Positions 1 through 7,078 of a stretch of 13,753 nt of DNA are shown here, in pieces (the first letter of the stretch is position 1; each line of letters begins with the position of its first letter). The position numbers were made by a program, and so were the translations under genes. The stretch spans positions 1 to 13,753 of the forward strand of contig QLUB01000041.1 of assembly GCA_018725205.1 (NCBI GenBank), given 5' to 3'. The notes under the pieces were generated by a model. The model made no database searches. It had not been told where the DNA came from and saw only the letters and a program-made list of their open reading frames with translations. Source of the DNA: a candidate division NPL-UPA2 bacterium (GTDB taxonomy: Bacteria; Bacillota; UBA994).

Positions 1-125
1 ATATATTTAAACAACTAATTATTACTCCTGACTGGCGAAAATCGAGACTGTCAGTGCAGTATCCGTACTCCATTCGGCTCGAGCCTAGTTAATTCCTGCT
101 AGTTAGATATAAAATCTGAGACCAT
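1..125. other. Non-coding end of window, downstream of thiF-like gene
   Basis: This AT-rich stretch follows the stop codon of the minus-strand ThiF-like gene. No open frame with a start and SD, no tRNA, and no convincing hairpin with a T-tract was seen. Only trivial structure is present: two copies of CTAGTTA at 85-91 and 99-105, and short arms CTGAC (28-32) and GTCAG (50-54). The transcript end of the ThiF gene is therefore not identified. Confidence 0.5.
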
Positions 126-1133
126 TCAACTGCCAAGCACGGCATTGCAAACGCGCCTAGCTTCCTGCGCATCGCTAGTCCCGTTTACTAGGGCACGCCC
201 GTCGGCAAACAAAACTATCTCGCGCTCTAGGGCCTCTACACGCAAGCTGAATTTCGTCTGTCTTACCTCTAGACCCTTCGCGGCTAGCACCCGTGCAAGT
301 TTTGCTAAGTCTAACTCGGCACAGCCTGCACGCACGAGCACGCTGTTGCGCCCACAGACAAAGCTAGTTTGCGACAGACCATCGTCCGCAAGAAACAGAC
401 GCTGCCCCTCCTTGCAGGCGGGACACCTGTCGTCACGCTCTAGCGGGATGGTATGGAAGCTGCCCTTCCACACGTCAAACTCAAGTGCGCATCCCTGCAT
501 AGTGTTCGGCTCGATAATGAGCTTCATCACTGCTGCTACCTGCAGTGCGGCTACAATAGCTGTAGCAGATGCCAATACGCCTTCTAGTTCACAGCTATCA
601 CCAGCCCCGAGCGCGGGTAATTCGCTAAAAAGGCAGCGAAAGCACGCGCCATGGTCCTGAAAAGTGGCCGTCATGCCGCGACTGCCAAGTGCGCCGCCAT
701 AAACCCACGGTAGCTTTAATTCTAGGCAGGCGTCGTTAATGGTAAAACGCGTGACGTAGTTGTCGGTGGCATCTAATACTACCGTACTGCCACGCAGCAA
801 GCTCACCGCCTTGCTCCCCGTCAACTCGGTTACAACCGGATGGATCTCCACTGAGCTGTTGATGGCCTTAAGATGTGCGGCAAGAGCGAGGGCCTTAGGC
901 AGTCGCTCTGCCGCGTCCCGCTCGGTGTAGAGAAACTGCCGCTGCAGGTTAGAGAGTTCTACTATATCTCTGTCGACAATTTGCACACTGCCTACCCCAC
1001 CGCGCACCAAGAGCTCGGCTGCCACAGTGCCAAGGGCACCGCAACCGACCACGGTGACCTTGGACTCACCTAATTTCGCTTGGCCGTCTTTGCCCACGCA
1101 GGGAAAAGCAATTTGGCGTGAGTAACGCTCCAT
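126..1133 (-). CDS. thiF: ThiF/MoeB-family E1-like adenylyltransferase
   Basis: Predicted to adenylate the C-terminal glycine of a ubiquitin-like sulfur carrier (ThiS or MoaD) in the cytoplasm, for thiazole or molybdopterin synthesis. Seen in the 335-aa protein: nucleotide-binding loop GCGALG at residues 30-35, acidic D54, the NLQRQ block (62-66) with R65, K80, and DATDN (121-125). Four zinc-ligand cysteines form CFRC (164-167) and CPAC (237-240). C181, in the segment before GVLAS, lies where ThiF/MoeB proteins carry their catalytic or acyl-disulfide cysteine. A C-terminal extension (about 258-335, starting CGRNSV and containing FADGRALVNGT) and the overall length match Bacillus-type ThiF from memory, so the gene looks complete. 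ATG start, with AGGGGG (1145-1140) six bases upstream. No thiS or moaD lies in the window, so ThiF versus MoeB is unresolved. Divergent from the nicotinate phosphoribosyltransferase gene. Confidence 0.85.
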   Translation of the reverse strand: MERYSRQIAFPCVGKDGQAKLGESKVTVVGCGALGTVAAELLVRGGVGSVQIVDRDIVELSNLQRQFLYTERDAAERLPKALALAAHLKAINSSVEIHPVVTELTGSKAVSLLRGSTVVLDATDNYVTRFTINDACLELKLPWVYGGALGSRGMTATFQDHGACFRCLFSELPALGAGDSCELEGVLASATAIVAALQVAAVMKLIIEPNTMQGCALEFDVWKGSFHTIPLERDDRCPACKEGQRLFLADDGLSQTSFVCGRNSVLVRAGCAELDLAKLARVLAAKGLEVRQTKFSLRVEALEREIVLFADGRALVNGTSDAQEARRVCNAVLGS

Positions 1134-1266
1134 AAAACACCCCCTGAACCTATGTAGGAACGGCTAGCCGTGTGTGACGCACTCCCCTATAGCGTATTAG
1201 CCCAAAATATCTTATGATAGCGGCAAGCGCCGCGTGTGAAACGACCGTCGACAAGGAGGACCAGCA
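1134..1266. promoter_or_regulatory. Divergent intergenic region between thiF-like gene and pncB-like gene
   Basis: Both flanking genes read outward, so this 133-base gap should hold two promoters. A plus-strand -10-like TATGAT lies at 1213-1218, but no good -35 is found 16-18 bases before it. A small hairpin, GCGGC (1220-1224) and GCCGC (1229-1233) with a 4-base loop, would fall in the 5' leader of the plus-strand gene. AAGGAGGA at 1253-1260 is that gene's SD. On the minus strand, TAATAC (1199-1194) and TATAGG (1191-1186) are possible -10 boxes, again without a good -35. Confidence 0.35.
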
Positions 1267-2541
1267 TTGGAAACTAGACAGGACATAGAGCGATTGCGTC
1301 AAGGCTATTATACCGACGCCTACTTTTCCAACACAACTGCCATTCTCGCGCACTTAGCGCGGGAAGAGTACGCCTTTCAAGGGGTCTCTGTCGGCGATAT
1401 CGAGGTTGAAATGCAGTTTTTCCCCCGCAGACAACCTTTTGCTGTACTTGTGGGGGTGGACGAGGCAGTAGATATTTTGCGGGAGTGCACGGGCTACTAC
1501 GACCCTGATGGCGGCTTCGTGAATACATTCCACGAACTTGAAGTAGAGGTAGCCCCCGATGGCACACTGATACCATACCACGGTGATCCCGGAGATGTCA
1601 CGCCCGTCCTCAAGCTGCGTGGCAAATACCGCTACTTCGGACAGCTAGAAACACCTATCCTCGGCATACTCACCGAGGGTTCGCGCGTAGCGACTAATGT
1701 CTACCACACTTTAACAGCCGCACGCGGCAAAGATATTTTGTTTTTCCCGGCCCGCTTTGCCCACTATAATGTTCAGCCTCTGCACGGGTTTGCGTATAAA
1801 ACAGCGGTGGACGCCTATAACCGGCACCACCGCACCGCATCGCGAGTCTTCGTATCGACCCATGCCCAGGGCGCTTATTTCGGCGGCAGGGGCGGCGGCA
1901 CCATCAGCCACGCCAGCATTGCTTGCTTTCTTGGCGACACTGTCGAGACAATGCTCCAGTTTTGCCGCATTATGCCGTCTGACGTGCCCCGCATCGCTTT
2001 GATCGACTTTCACAATGATTGTGTGGGCGAGGCACGCAAAGTACTTGCCGCCATGTTTCCCTTATACTTAGAGGCGGTGCTCTGCGGTGACGAACATAAG
2101 GCCGCGATGTATCGCCTCTTTGGCGTGCGGCCGGATACCGCAGGCAATATGCTGGACTGCTCAGTGGAACCGACGGGTGACAAGGAGGCAGACCTTGGGG
2201 TTAACCCGCGCTTAGTGCGCAACATTCGCCACGCACTTGATACAGCCCATGCAAGCTGGGATGTTGCGAAAGCGCACAGACCCCTCGCCGAGAGCTATTG
2301 CCGCAGCGTTAAAATCGTGGTGACCGGAGGGTTTGACGTAGCGCGCATCCGGCGCTTTGAAGCCGAAGATGTGCCGGTGGATATGTACGGTGTCGGCTCC
2401 TCACTCCTAGAAAACGCACGCGGTGCCACGACTGACTTCACTGCGGATATTGTCCGCGTTAAGATAGGTGGCGTCTGGCAGCCGCTGGCCAAACAAGGGC
2501 GGCAACCGAACGCTAACCCCGAACTCGAAACAATCACATAG
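1267..2541 (+). CDS. pncB: Nicotinate phosphoribosyltransferase
   Basis: Converts nicotinate plus PRPP (with ATP) to nicotinate mononucleotide in the Preiss-Handler NAD salvage route; cytoplasmic. Seen in the 424-aa protein: the N-terminal YYTDAYF signature (14-20), the ETPILGILTEGSRVAT block (128-143), GGGTISHA (209-216) with H215 at the position of the phosphorylated histidine, DFHNDCVGEA (247-256), and the C-terminal phosphate-binding segment TGGFD...VPVDMYGVGSSLL (353-381). These occur in the order usual for the family, and the protein looks full length. The start is TTG, supported by a near-perfect AAGGAGG (1253-1259) seven bases upstream; no in-frame ATG fits better. It stands alone on the plus strand and its last 8 bases overlap the end of the convergent MFS gene. 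The closest alternative is a paralogue of the quinolinate/nicotinate PRTase superfamily, but the family call is firm. Confidence 0.88.
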   Translation: METRQDIERLRQGYYTDAYFSNTTAILAHLAREEYAFQGVSVGDIEVEMQFFPRRQPFAVLVGVDEAVDILRECTGYYDPDGGFVNTFHELEVEVAPDGTLIPYHGDPGDVTPVLKLRGKYRYFGQLETPILGILTEGSRVATNVYHTLTAARGKDILFFPARFAHYNVQPLHGFAYKTAVDAYNRHHRTASRVFVSTHAQGAYFGGRGGGTISHASIACFLGDTVETMLQFCRIMPSDVPRIALIDFHNDCVGEARKVLAAMFPLYLEAVLCGDEHKAAMYRLFGVRPDTAGNMLDCSVEPTGDKEADLGVNPRLVRNIRHALDTAHASWDVAKAHRPLAESYCRSVKIVVTGGFDVARIRRFEAEDVPVDMYGVGSSLLENARGATTDFTADIVRVKIGGVWQPLAKQGRQPNANPELETIT

Positions 2542-3778
2542 AGGCCGAAGCGCGCTTAGGTTTCTCGGGATAAGTAATAATACTCCTAACTCCAAGTCCC
2601 AAGATTCCGCCCACAACGCATAATGCGCCTGCTCCGGCAATCAGCCACATCGGCCCTAGAGTATCGACCATGGGTCCCGCCAGCGCTTGCCCCATGGGAC
2701 GCAGCGCACCGCTTACGGTGTCCCGTGCGGTAAAGGCCCTGCCCCTGTACTCCTCCGGCACTTCACGCTGCCAGATTGTACGCGAGGCCACGTTCGCTAC
2801 CACCAAAGCAAATCCCACCGCGGCGCCGCCAAGCAAAAGGTGCGGCGCTGATTTTGCGCGCGCAATTATAACTGTAAAGCAGCCTAAAGCGATAAGAGAG
2901 AAAATCATAACTTTACCTGTAGCCGCAAGCAGCGCTGGCTTAGCACTTAGCAGAAGTGAAGCCGCCAGAACACCGACTGATTGGAAACTCCCGAACAACC
3001 CAAGCAGCTGTGGGCCGCCCCGCAGCACATTCGTCACCAAAAGCGGCATAGAAACACTGATGGGCGCAAGGCTGAGGTTAATCAGTGCCGCGTAAAGGAG
3101 CATCGGTAGCAACAGCCTGTTTCCCAGAATAAACTTTGCTCCATCCCTGAGGTCACGGCCGAAGGCGCGCTGCTTAATTACTCTCGACTGTGCGGGCAAG
3201 CTAATTAACAGCAAAGTAAAGGCGGCAAAGAAGAAGGAGATGGAATTTGCCAGTATCGCCACTCCGACACCCGCCACGGCAATCACTAGTCCGCTTAGCG
3301 CCGGGGCGAGAAGGCCGATGATGCTGTTGGCCGTCTGCATTAGCGAATTGGCCCGCACGAGCTGGTTCTTCCCTACGATGGCAGGAATGGTGGCCTCATA
3401 GGCCGGGCCGTCAAGCGAAGATGCAGCCCCAAGCAGCGCGGCGGCGGCAATAATTACGGGTAAGGAGAAGTGTCCGCGCCAGAAGAGCATGGTCATCCCA
3501 AGCGTTATAACCCCAAGCAGAGTATCGGCAAAAAGCATCATGCGACGCTTGTCCACCCTGTCCACGTACACTCCCACTATCGGCGCGAGCAGCAAGCGCG
3601 GCACTGATGAGGCCAGCACCACAAAAGCAACCGCGACACCGCTGCCCGTTTCACTCACTACCCACCACATAAGAGCTAGGCTAAACAGAGCATCACCTAG
3701 CATGGACACAATCTGTCCGCCCCACAAAATGAGGAAGGCCTTGTTTCTGAGCACAGGCACCTCGGCTGTTGTGTGCAC
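2534..3778 (-). CDS. MFS efflux transporter (MFS_3 / DHA3-like)
   Basis: Inner-membrane secondary transporter, probably proton-driven export of a small molecule; the substrate cannot be told. The 414-aa protein is hydrophobic throughout and is consistent with 12 membrane segments. Motif A lies in the first cytoplasmic loop (G69, D73, R79 in GVYVDRVDKRR). PEEYRGRAF at 341-349 is a loop pattern typical of the EntS/macrolide-exporter branch. GTG start (3778-3776) with GGGGAG (3793-3788) nine bases upstream. Only 47 bases separate it from the end of the PAS-GGDEF-HD-GYP gene on the same strand and no terminator is visible there, so the two may be cotranscribed. Its stop codon lies inside the end of the convergent phosphoribosyltransferase gene. 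Confidence 0.85.
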   Translation of the reverse strand: MHTTAEVPVLRNKAFLILWGGQIVSMLGDALFSLALMWWVVSETGSGVAVAFVVLASSVPRLLLAPIVGVYVDRVDKRRMMLFADTLLGVITLGMTMLFWRGHFSLPVIIAAAALLGAASSLDGPAYEATIPAIVGKNQLVRANSLMQTANSIIGLLAPALSGLVIAVAGVGVAILANSISFFFAAFTLLLISLPAQSRVIKQRAFGRDLRDGAKFILGNRLLLPMLLYAALINLSLAPISVSMPLLVTNVLRGGPQLLGLFGSFQSVGVLAASLLLSAKPALLAATGKVMIFSLIALGCFTVIIARAKSAPHLLLGGAAVGFALVVANVASRTIWQREVPEEYRGRAFTARDTVSGALRPMGQALAGPMVDTLGPMWLIAGAGALCVVGGILGLGVRSIITYPEKPKRASASM

Positions 3779-3825
3779 TTTACCCCACTCCCCTTACTAC
3801 TGTTGGTTTTATCCGCAGGCCCAGC

Positions 3826-5754
3826 CTAGACCTGTAAGGCGCAAAATCTCTCCACCACGTCAGGGTCAAACTGCCGGCCCGCGCAGCACACCAGCTCGGC
3901 TAAAGCCAGGGACGGTGAGAGTGGTTCACGGTAAGGCCTGCCTCCGGTCATAACCTCATACGCATCTGCCACAGCTAAGATGCGGCACTCCAGCGGAATG
4001 TCCGTTCCCCTAATTCCTAGGGGGTAACCGCTGCCGTCCCAACGCTCATGGTGCGCAAGAATAAAATCGGCTACCCCAGCTAATTCGGGGAAGGTATAGG
4101 CAATTCGCAAGCCACGCTCAGAATGTTGCTTAATGAGTCCATATTCCTCTTTTGTCAGGCGAGAGCGGCTACTTAGTAGCGTGGGATTTACGCCAATTAG
4201 CCCTAGGTCATGCACCTCCGCCAGTAACGCCAACGCTTCTAGTTGCTTAGTCGTGAGGTCGAAACTTCTGCCGAGGGCCAGACAGAATTCCTTAAGGCGC
4301 GCAGTGTGTCCGAGTGCTCCAAAGTCACGCTCCGCTAGTACTTGCAGCAAAGCGTTAAGTATATTTCTGTGCGCTACAGACCGTTCCGCCAGCTTGTCGC
4401 GATACATGAGATGGTCGGCAAGTTTGTAGGTGTCATCAAGCGACACGCTCTCGTCGTTAGCCGTAGCCACGCCAAGACTCAAACTCATAGGCAACACACA
4501 GCCTTCAGCGCCAAAGCTCTCGCTTGCCGTGCGAATGCGCTCCAGCACCTTCCCCGCGACATCTGCCCCTGTACGCGGCAGGATAACGGCAAACTCGTCG
4601 CCGCCCACGCGCGCTAGAACATCTGCCTTCCGCAGCACACCCCTTAGGACTGCCGCGCTTGCTCTGAGGAATTCGTCGCCCGCACGATGCCCCAGCACAT
4701 CGTTAATCAGCTTAAGCCCGTTAGCGTCGGCCATGATAATGGAGATGGGGTAATCGCGACTACCCTGCAGTCGCTCCATTTCCGCCGAGAAAAAGGCGCG
4801 GTTGTACACATCGGTGAGTTGGTCGTGCAGGCTAAGGTAGCGCAGCCGCTTCTCCGCCAAAAGCCGCTCGCGTACGTCTCTAACTACGGCAAACACGGCC
4901 TCTTGCCCGCGCCACTTACCACGGGTGGAGCGGATCTCAACGTCGATTAAGGTACCGTCTTTGGCAACTAGCGGCACGGCGCGGGTGGGAGGTCTGCCCA
5001 TAAGCACCTCCTGCATATTCACTTCCGTCTCCTGCAACATCTCCTCCGGATGCAGCTCCGAAACAGCTTTGCCCATAAGCTCCTGCGCGCTGTAACCAAG
5101 GGTGGCTTCTACAGCGCTGTTGACATGCAGAATTCCTCCCGCCGTGTCAAAAATAAACAGCATGTCCCCCATAGTGGTGACAAGTCGCGCCCAATCGTCG
5201 TAGTTCTCCCACGTCTGCCTTTCCGCCTCGATCTGCTCCGTAATGTCGGTGTAGATGGCGGCGAACTGCATGGGCCGAGGTTGGTAAGTTTGTACTTCGT
5301 AGTATCGGCCGTGATAGACGCGGGTAAAACGCCGCGATGTGCCTCTTAGCGCTACATCGACGTAGTCGTCGTACTCCTTAGGCCAGTCGGACTTCTCTGA
5401 CACGCCTAGCTCGCGCCATGTTTTCCCAATTAACTGTTGGCGCGTGAACTCGGACATTCTTTCGTACGCGGGGTTTACCTCAAGGTAGCGGTAGTCCCAC
5501 GGCTTGCCATCAGCGTCAAGTATCAGCTCGCGCAAGGCCACGCCTTCGCGCATAGCGGCATACAGACGCTGAAAGTGCTGCAGCCTGTCATAGTAGCGAT
5601 GAAAAAAGACAAGGACTAAGGTGACGAACACCCCGTATAGCGCTATAAGGAGTACTCCCTGCGGCCACAGCGGCACATTATTTGCCAGCACTAGGCCAAC
5701 GGTTAACACTGTAAGCCCAATAAAAAACACCGTGGTCACTCGGCGCAACGGCAC
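3826..5754 (-). CDS. Membrane PAS-PAS-GGDEF-HD-GYP cyclic-di-GMP protein
   Basis: Predicted sensor protein that both makes and hydrolyses c-di-GMP. Order in the 642-aa protein: two N-terminal membrane helices (about 7-25 and 33-51) with almost no loop domain, PAS1 (about 60-175), PAS2 (about 185-300), GGDEF domain (301-455), and HD-GYP domain (about 465-640). The cyclase site GGDEF (384-388) is intact and is preceded by an RxxD inhibitory site (R375, D378) with the usual five-residue spacing; D343 sits in MADANG. The HD-GYP part has H515-D516, H544, HHE (568-570), DGSGYP (573-578) and VAD with D597. However, the lysine usual after HDxG is leucine (L519), and the residue after VADAY is E600 rather than the usual Asp. 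Cyclase activity is therefore the safer prediction. GTG start with GAGGTGA (5765-5759) close upstream. Likely heads a two-gene unit with the MFS gene. Confidence 0.88.
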   Translation of the reverse strand: MPLRRVTTVFFIGLTVLTVGLVLANNVPLWPQGVLLIALYGVFVTLVLVFFHRYYDRLQHFQRLYAAMREGVALRELILDADGKPWDYRYLEVNPAYERMSEFTRQQLIGKTWRELGVSEKSDWPKEYDDYVDVALRGTSRRFTRVYHGRYYEVQTYQPRPMQFAAIYTDITEQIEAERQTWENYDDWARLVTTMGDMLFIFDTAGGILHVNSAVEATLGYSAQELMGKAVSELHPEEMLQETEVNMQEVLMGRPPTRAVPLVAKDGTLIDVEIRSTRGKWRGQEAVFAVVRDVRERLLAEKRLRYLSLHDQLTDVYNRAFFSAEMERLQGSRDYPISIIMADANGLKLINDVLGHRAGDEFLRASAAVLRGVLRKADVLARVGGDEFAVILPRTGADVAGKVLERIRTASESFGAEGCVLPMSLSLGVATANDESVSLDDTYKLADHLMYRDKLAERSVAHRNILNALLQVLAERDFGALGHTARLKEFCLALGRSFDLTTKQLEALALLAEVHDLGLIGVNPTLLSSRSRLTKEEYGLIKQHSERGLRIAYTFPELAGVADFILAHHERWDGSGYPLGIRGTDIPLECRILAVADAYEVMTGGRPYREPLSPSLALAELVCCAGRQFDPDVVERFCALQV

Positions 5755-5822
5755 AACTTCACCTCAATGAATGATTGCATGCTGTCCTTTATTCGCATCT
5801 CGCTAACTGAATTCCTGCATTT
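5755..5822. other. Short intergenic gap upstream of the PAS-GGDEF-HD-GYP gene
   Basis: This 68-base gap lies between the truncated regulator and the cyclic-di-GMP gene. It contains the SD GAGGTGA (5765-5759, minus strand) and an AT-rich tract around 5818-5830. No convincing -35/-10 pair was found on the minus strand, so the promoter of the cyclic-di-GMP gene is not located. Confidence 0.4.
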
Positions 5823-6080
5823 TTAATTAAATTGGCGACATTTCTCGGCAAACTCCTGAAACCTTCTTAAGACATCCGGGTGATGCCGCAAGAACTCCAC
5901 CCACTGCTTGATTAAGACGAGGGTATAGGCGCCGACATGATGTTCGATTAGCTCCGTTTCCACAAAGCGCGACTGTTCCACGCCTAGCAGGCGCAAAAAT
6001 AGGTCTACGCTGTTGTGGCGATCAAGCAGAAATTCTCCCGCATCCCGCCCTGCGTCGGTAAGCGAAATCAGTCCATTTGG
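5823..6080 (-). pseudogene. DtxR/MntR-family metalloregulator, 3' half only
   Basis: Remnant of an Fe/Mn-responsive repressor. About 85 codons match the metal-binding and dimerization half of MntR: an LTDAGR start equivalent to the wing/linker, then LLDRH, FLRLLGV, and ETELIEHH. The residues matching C-terminal metal ligands of Bacillus MntR (the His of RH, the two Glu and the His of E-x-x-EH) are retained. The winged helix-turn-helix and the first two ligands, about 60-70 residues, are absent. The open frame continues to a GTG at 6143, but that extension reads antisense through the feoB remnant, and its GTG has a purine tract almost touching it, so it is not a convincing native start. No stop or frameshift lies within the matching part, so the truncation is recent or the fragment is still selected. 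The 6080 boundary is approximate. Confidence 0.75.
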
Positions 6081-6089
6081 GACGCCTGA

Positions 6090-6290
6090 TGGGGCTGGAC
6101 TTGGCTCACCGCCGTTTGCACTATGCTTTTCGCCCTTAACCACTTCCCCTGCGGGACGACGTTGCTCACCATCCGCAAAGAGACGCTAAGCCGAAAATGG
6201 ACGTGGCTGTCCTTTCTCGTGCCTACTGTAACCGGGATAATAGTGTGCATAGCAGTGGCGCAGGGCGTAAGGCTGCTCGGCTTGCTTTGA
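6090..6290 (+). pseudogene. feoB: feoB ferrous iron transporter, 3' end only
   Basis: Read on the plus strand, 66 codons ending at TGA (6288-6290) match the last two membrane segments of Firmicute-type FeoB: WTWLTA, then FPCGTTLLTIRKET, KWTW, PTVTG, and a C-terminal RLLGLL. FPC corresponds to the conserved Pro-Cys of the FeoB C-terminal membrane helix, and the RKET...KW loop is also typical. A stop (TGA, 6087-6089) lies immediately upstream in frame, and the GTPase domain and more than 500 residues are missing. It is head to head with the truncated DtxR/MntR gene, and the match ends about where that gene's match ends. An in-frame ATG at 6123 has no SD. The identification is from motif memory, not a search. 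The minus-strand deoD gene ends two bases away. Confidence 0.75.
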
Positions 6291-6291
6291 G

Positions 6292-6996
6292 TCACGCCAG
6301 CTCTAAAGCAATCTCTACCATCTGATTAAATGAACTCTGGCGTTCCTCCGCCGTTGTGGCTTCATGCGTCACCAGCGAATCGGACACAGTGAGGATACAC
6401 AAGGCGTCGACTCCGGCACGCGCGGCATTCATGTAGAGTGCCGCCGCCTCCATCTCTACCGCCAACACGCCCATGTTGGCCCATTGCTTCCAAGCATCCT
6501 TGTTGTCATCATAGAAGATGTCTGATGAGAGAATATTGCCGACCTTCACGTCAATGCCCTTTCTCTCCGCCACTTCTACAGCCAGCCTTAACAAGCGCCA
6601 CGAGGCACTCGGCGCGTATGTCCCCGGCAGGGCAAACTGACTTGCGTAATTGGAATTAGTGGAAGCTGACAGTCCGACCACGATGTCGCGAATTTTGAGG
6701 TCGGACTGAAAGGAGCCGCACGAGCCAACGCGAATCAGTCTCTGCACTCCGTAGAAGTGAATGAGTTCATAGGAGTAAATGCCAATTGACGGTATCCCCA
6801 TGCCCGATCCCATGACGGAAACAGGCTTCCCCTGATAAGTGCCGGTGTACCCCAGCATATTGCGCACGGCGTTAAACTGCACGGCTCCAGTAAGGTGCCG
6901 TTCCGCGATGTACTTAGCGCGCAGAGGGTCGCCGGGCAAAAGCACTGTTTTGGCAATAGTCTCGTTTGTGGCTCCAATGTGCGGTGTTGGTTTCAT
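6292..6996 (-). CDS. deoD: Purine nucleoside phosphorylase, DeoD type
   Basis: Cleaves purine (deoxy)ribonucleosides with phosphate to the free base and (deoxy)ribose 1-phosphate in salvage; usually a homohexamer in the cytoplasm. The 234-aa protein is the usual length. Visible are H5 in TPHIGA, GDPLRAKYIAE (22-32) with phosphate-binding R26, GSGMGIPS (63-70), RVGSCG (89-94), the substrate-binding VEMEAAALY block (180-188), and VSDSLVTHE (204-212) with the catalytic Asp at 206. The ATG at 6996 is chosen because AAGGAG (7013-7008) lies 11 bases upstream. A GTG at 7008 in the same frame shares its first base with that SD and cannot be the start, and the ATG gives the expected MKPTPHI beginning. 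It is divergent from the VanY-type gene and ends two bases from the feoB remnant; no terminator is visible. Confidence 0.92.
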   Translation of the reverse strand: MKPTPHIGATNETIAKTVLLPGDPLRAKYIAERHLTGAVQFNAVRNMLGYTGTYQGKPVSVMGSGMGIPSIGIYSYELIHFYGVQRLIRVGSCGSFQSDLKIRDIVVGLSASTNSNYASQFALPGTYAPSASWRLLRLAVEVAERKGIDVKVGNILSSDIFYDDNKDAWKQWANMGVLAVEMEAAALYMNAARAGVDALCILTVSDSLVTHEATTAEERQSSFNQMVEIALELA

Positions 6997-7007
6997 GCAC
7001 TGTGTCA

Positions 7008-7013
7008 CTCCTT
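7008..7013 (-). promoter_or_regulatory. Shine-Dalgarno site of deoD
   Basis: AAGGAG on the minus strand, 11 bases before the ATG at 6996. It overlaps the only upstream in-frame start (GTG at 7008) and so decides the start. Confidence 0.75.
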
Positions 7014-7017
7014 TTAT

Positions 7018-7046
7018 TTGACTACGACACCCAAGCGGTCTATGAT
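7018..7046 (+). promoter_or_regulatory. Sigma-A-type promoter of the VanY-type gene
   Basis: TTGACT at 7018-7023 and TATGAT at 7041-7046 are separated by exactly 17 bases. Each differs from the sigma-70/sigma-A consensus by one base. A purine at 7053 is a reasonable start point, giving a leader of about 26 bases to the GTG start at 7079. This is the best promoter seen in the window. Confidence 0.7.
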
Positions 7047-7078
7047 GGAGTTAGTCATATCGAAAAGGGTTGATGCCT

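Noticed and set aside
145..660. Plus-strand open frame of 171 codons
   Set aside because: Antisense to the ThiF-like gene; the translation is Ser/Arg-rich low-complexity typical of a shadow frame.
1182..1199. Minus-strand TAATACGCTATAGGGGAG resembles a T7-type phage promoter
   Set aside because: It lacks five bases of the T7 consensus middle and no phage RNA polymerase or phage gene is present; coincidence is more likely.
3489..3953. Plus-strand open frame of 154 codons spanning two gene ends
   Set aside because: Antisense to the MFS gene and to the end of the HD-GYP gene; no initiation signal.
6068..6295. Minus-strand 75-codon open frame across the deletion scar
   Set aside because: It is the reverse strand of the feoB remnant and has no family resemblance; it could not be read as the missing half of the DtxR-type regulator.
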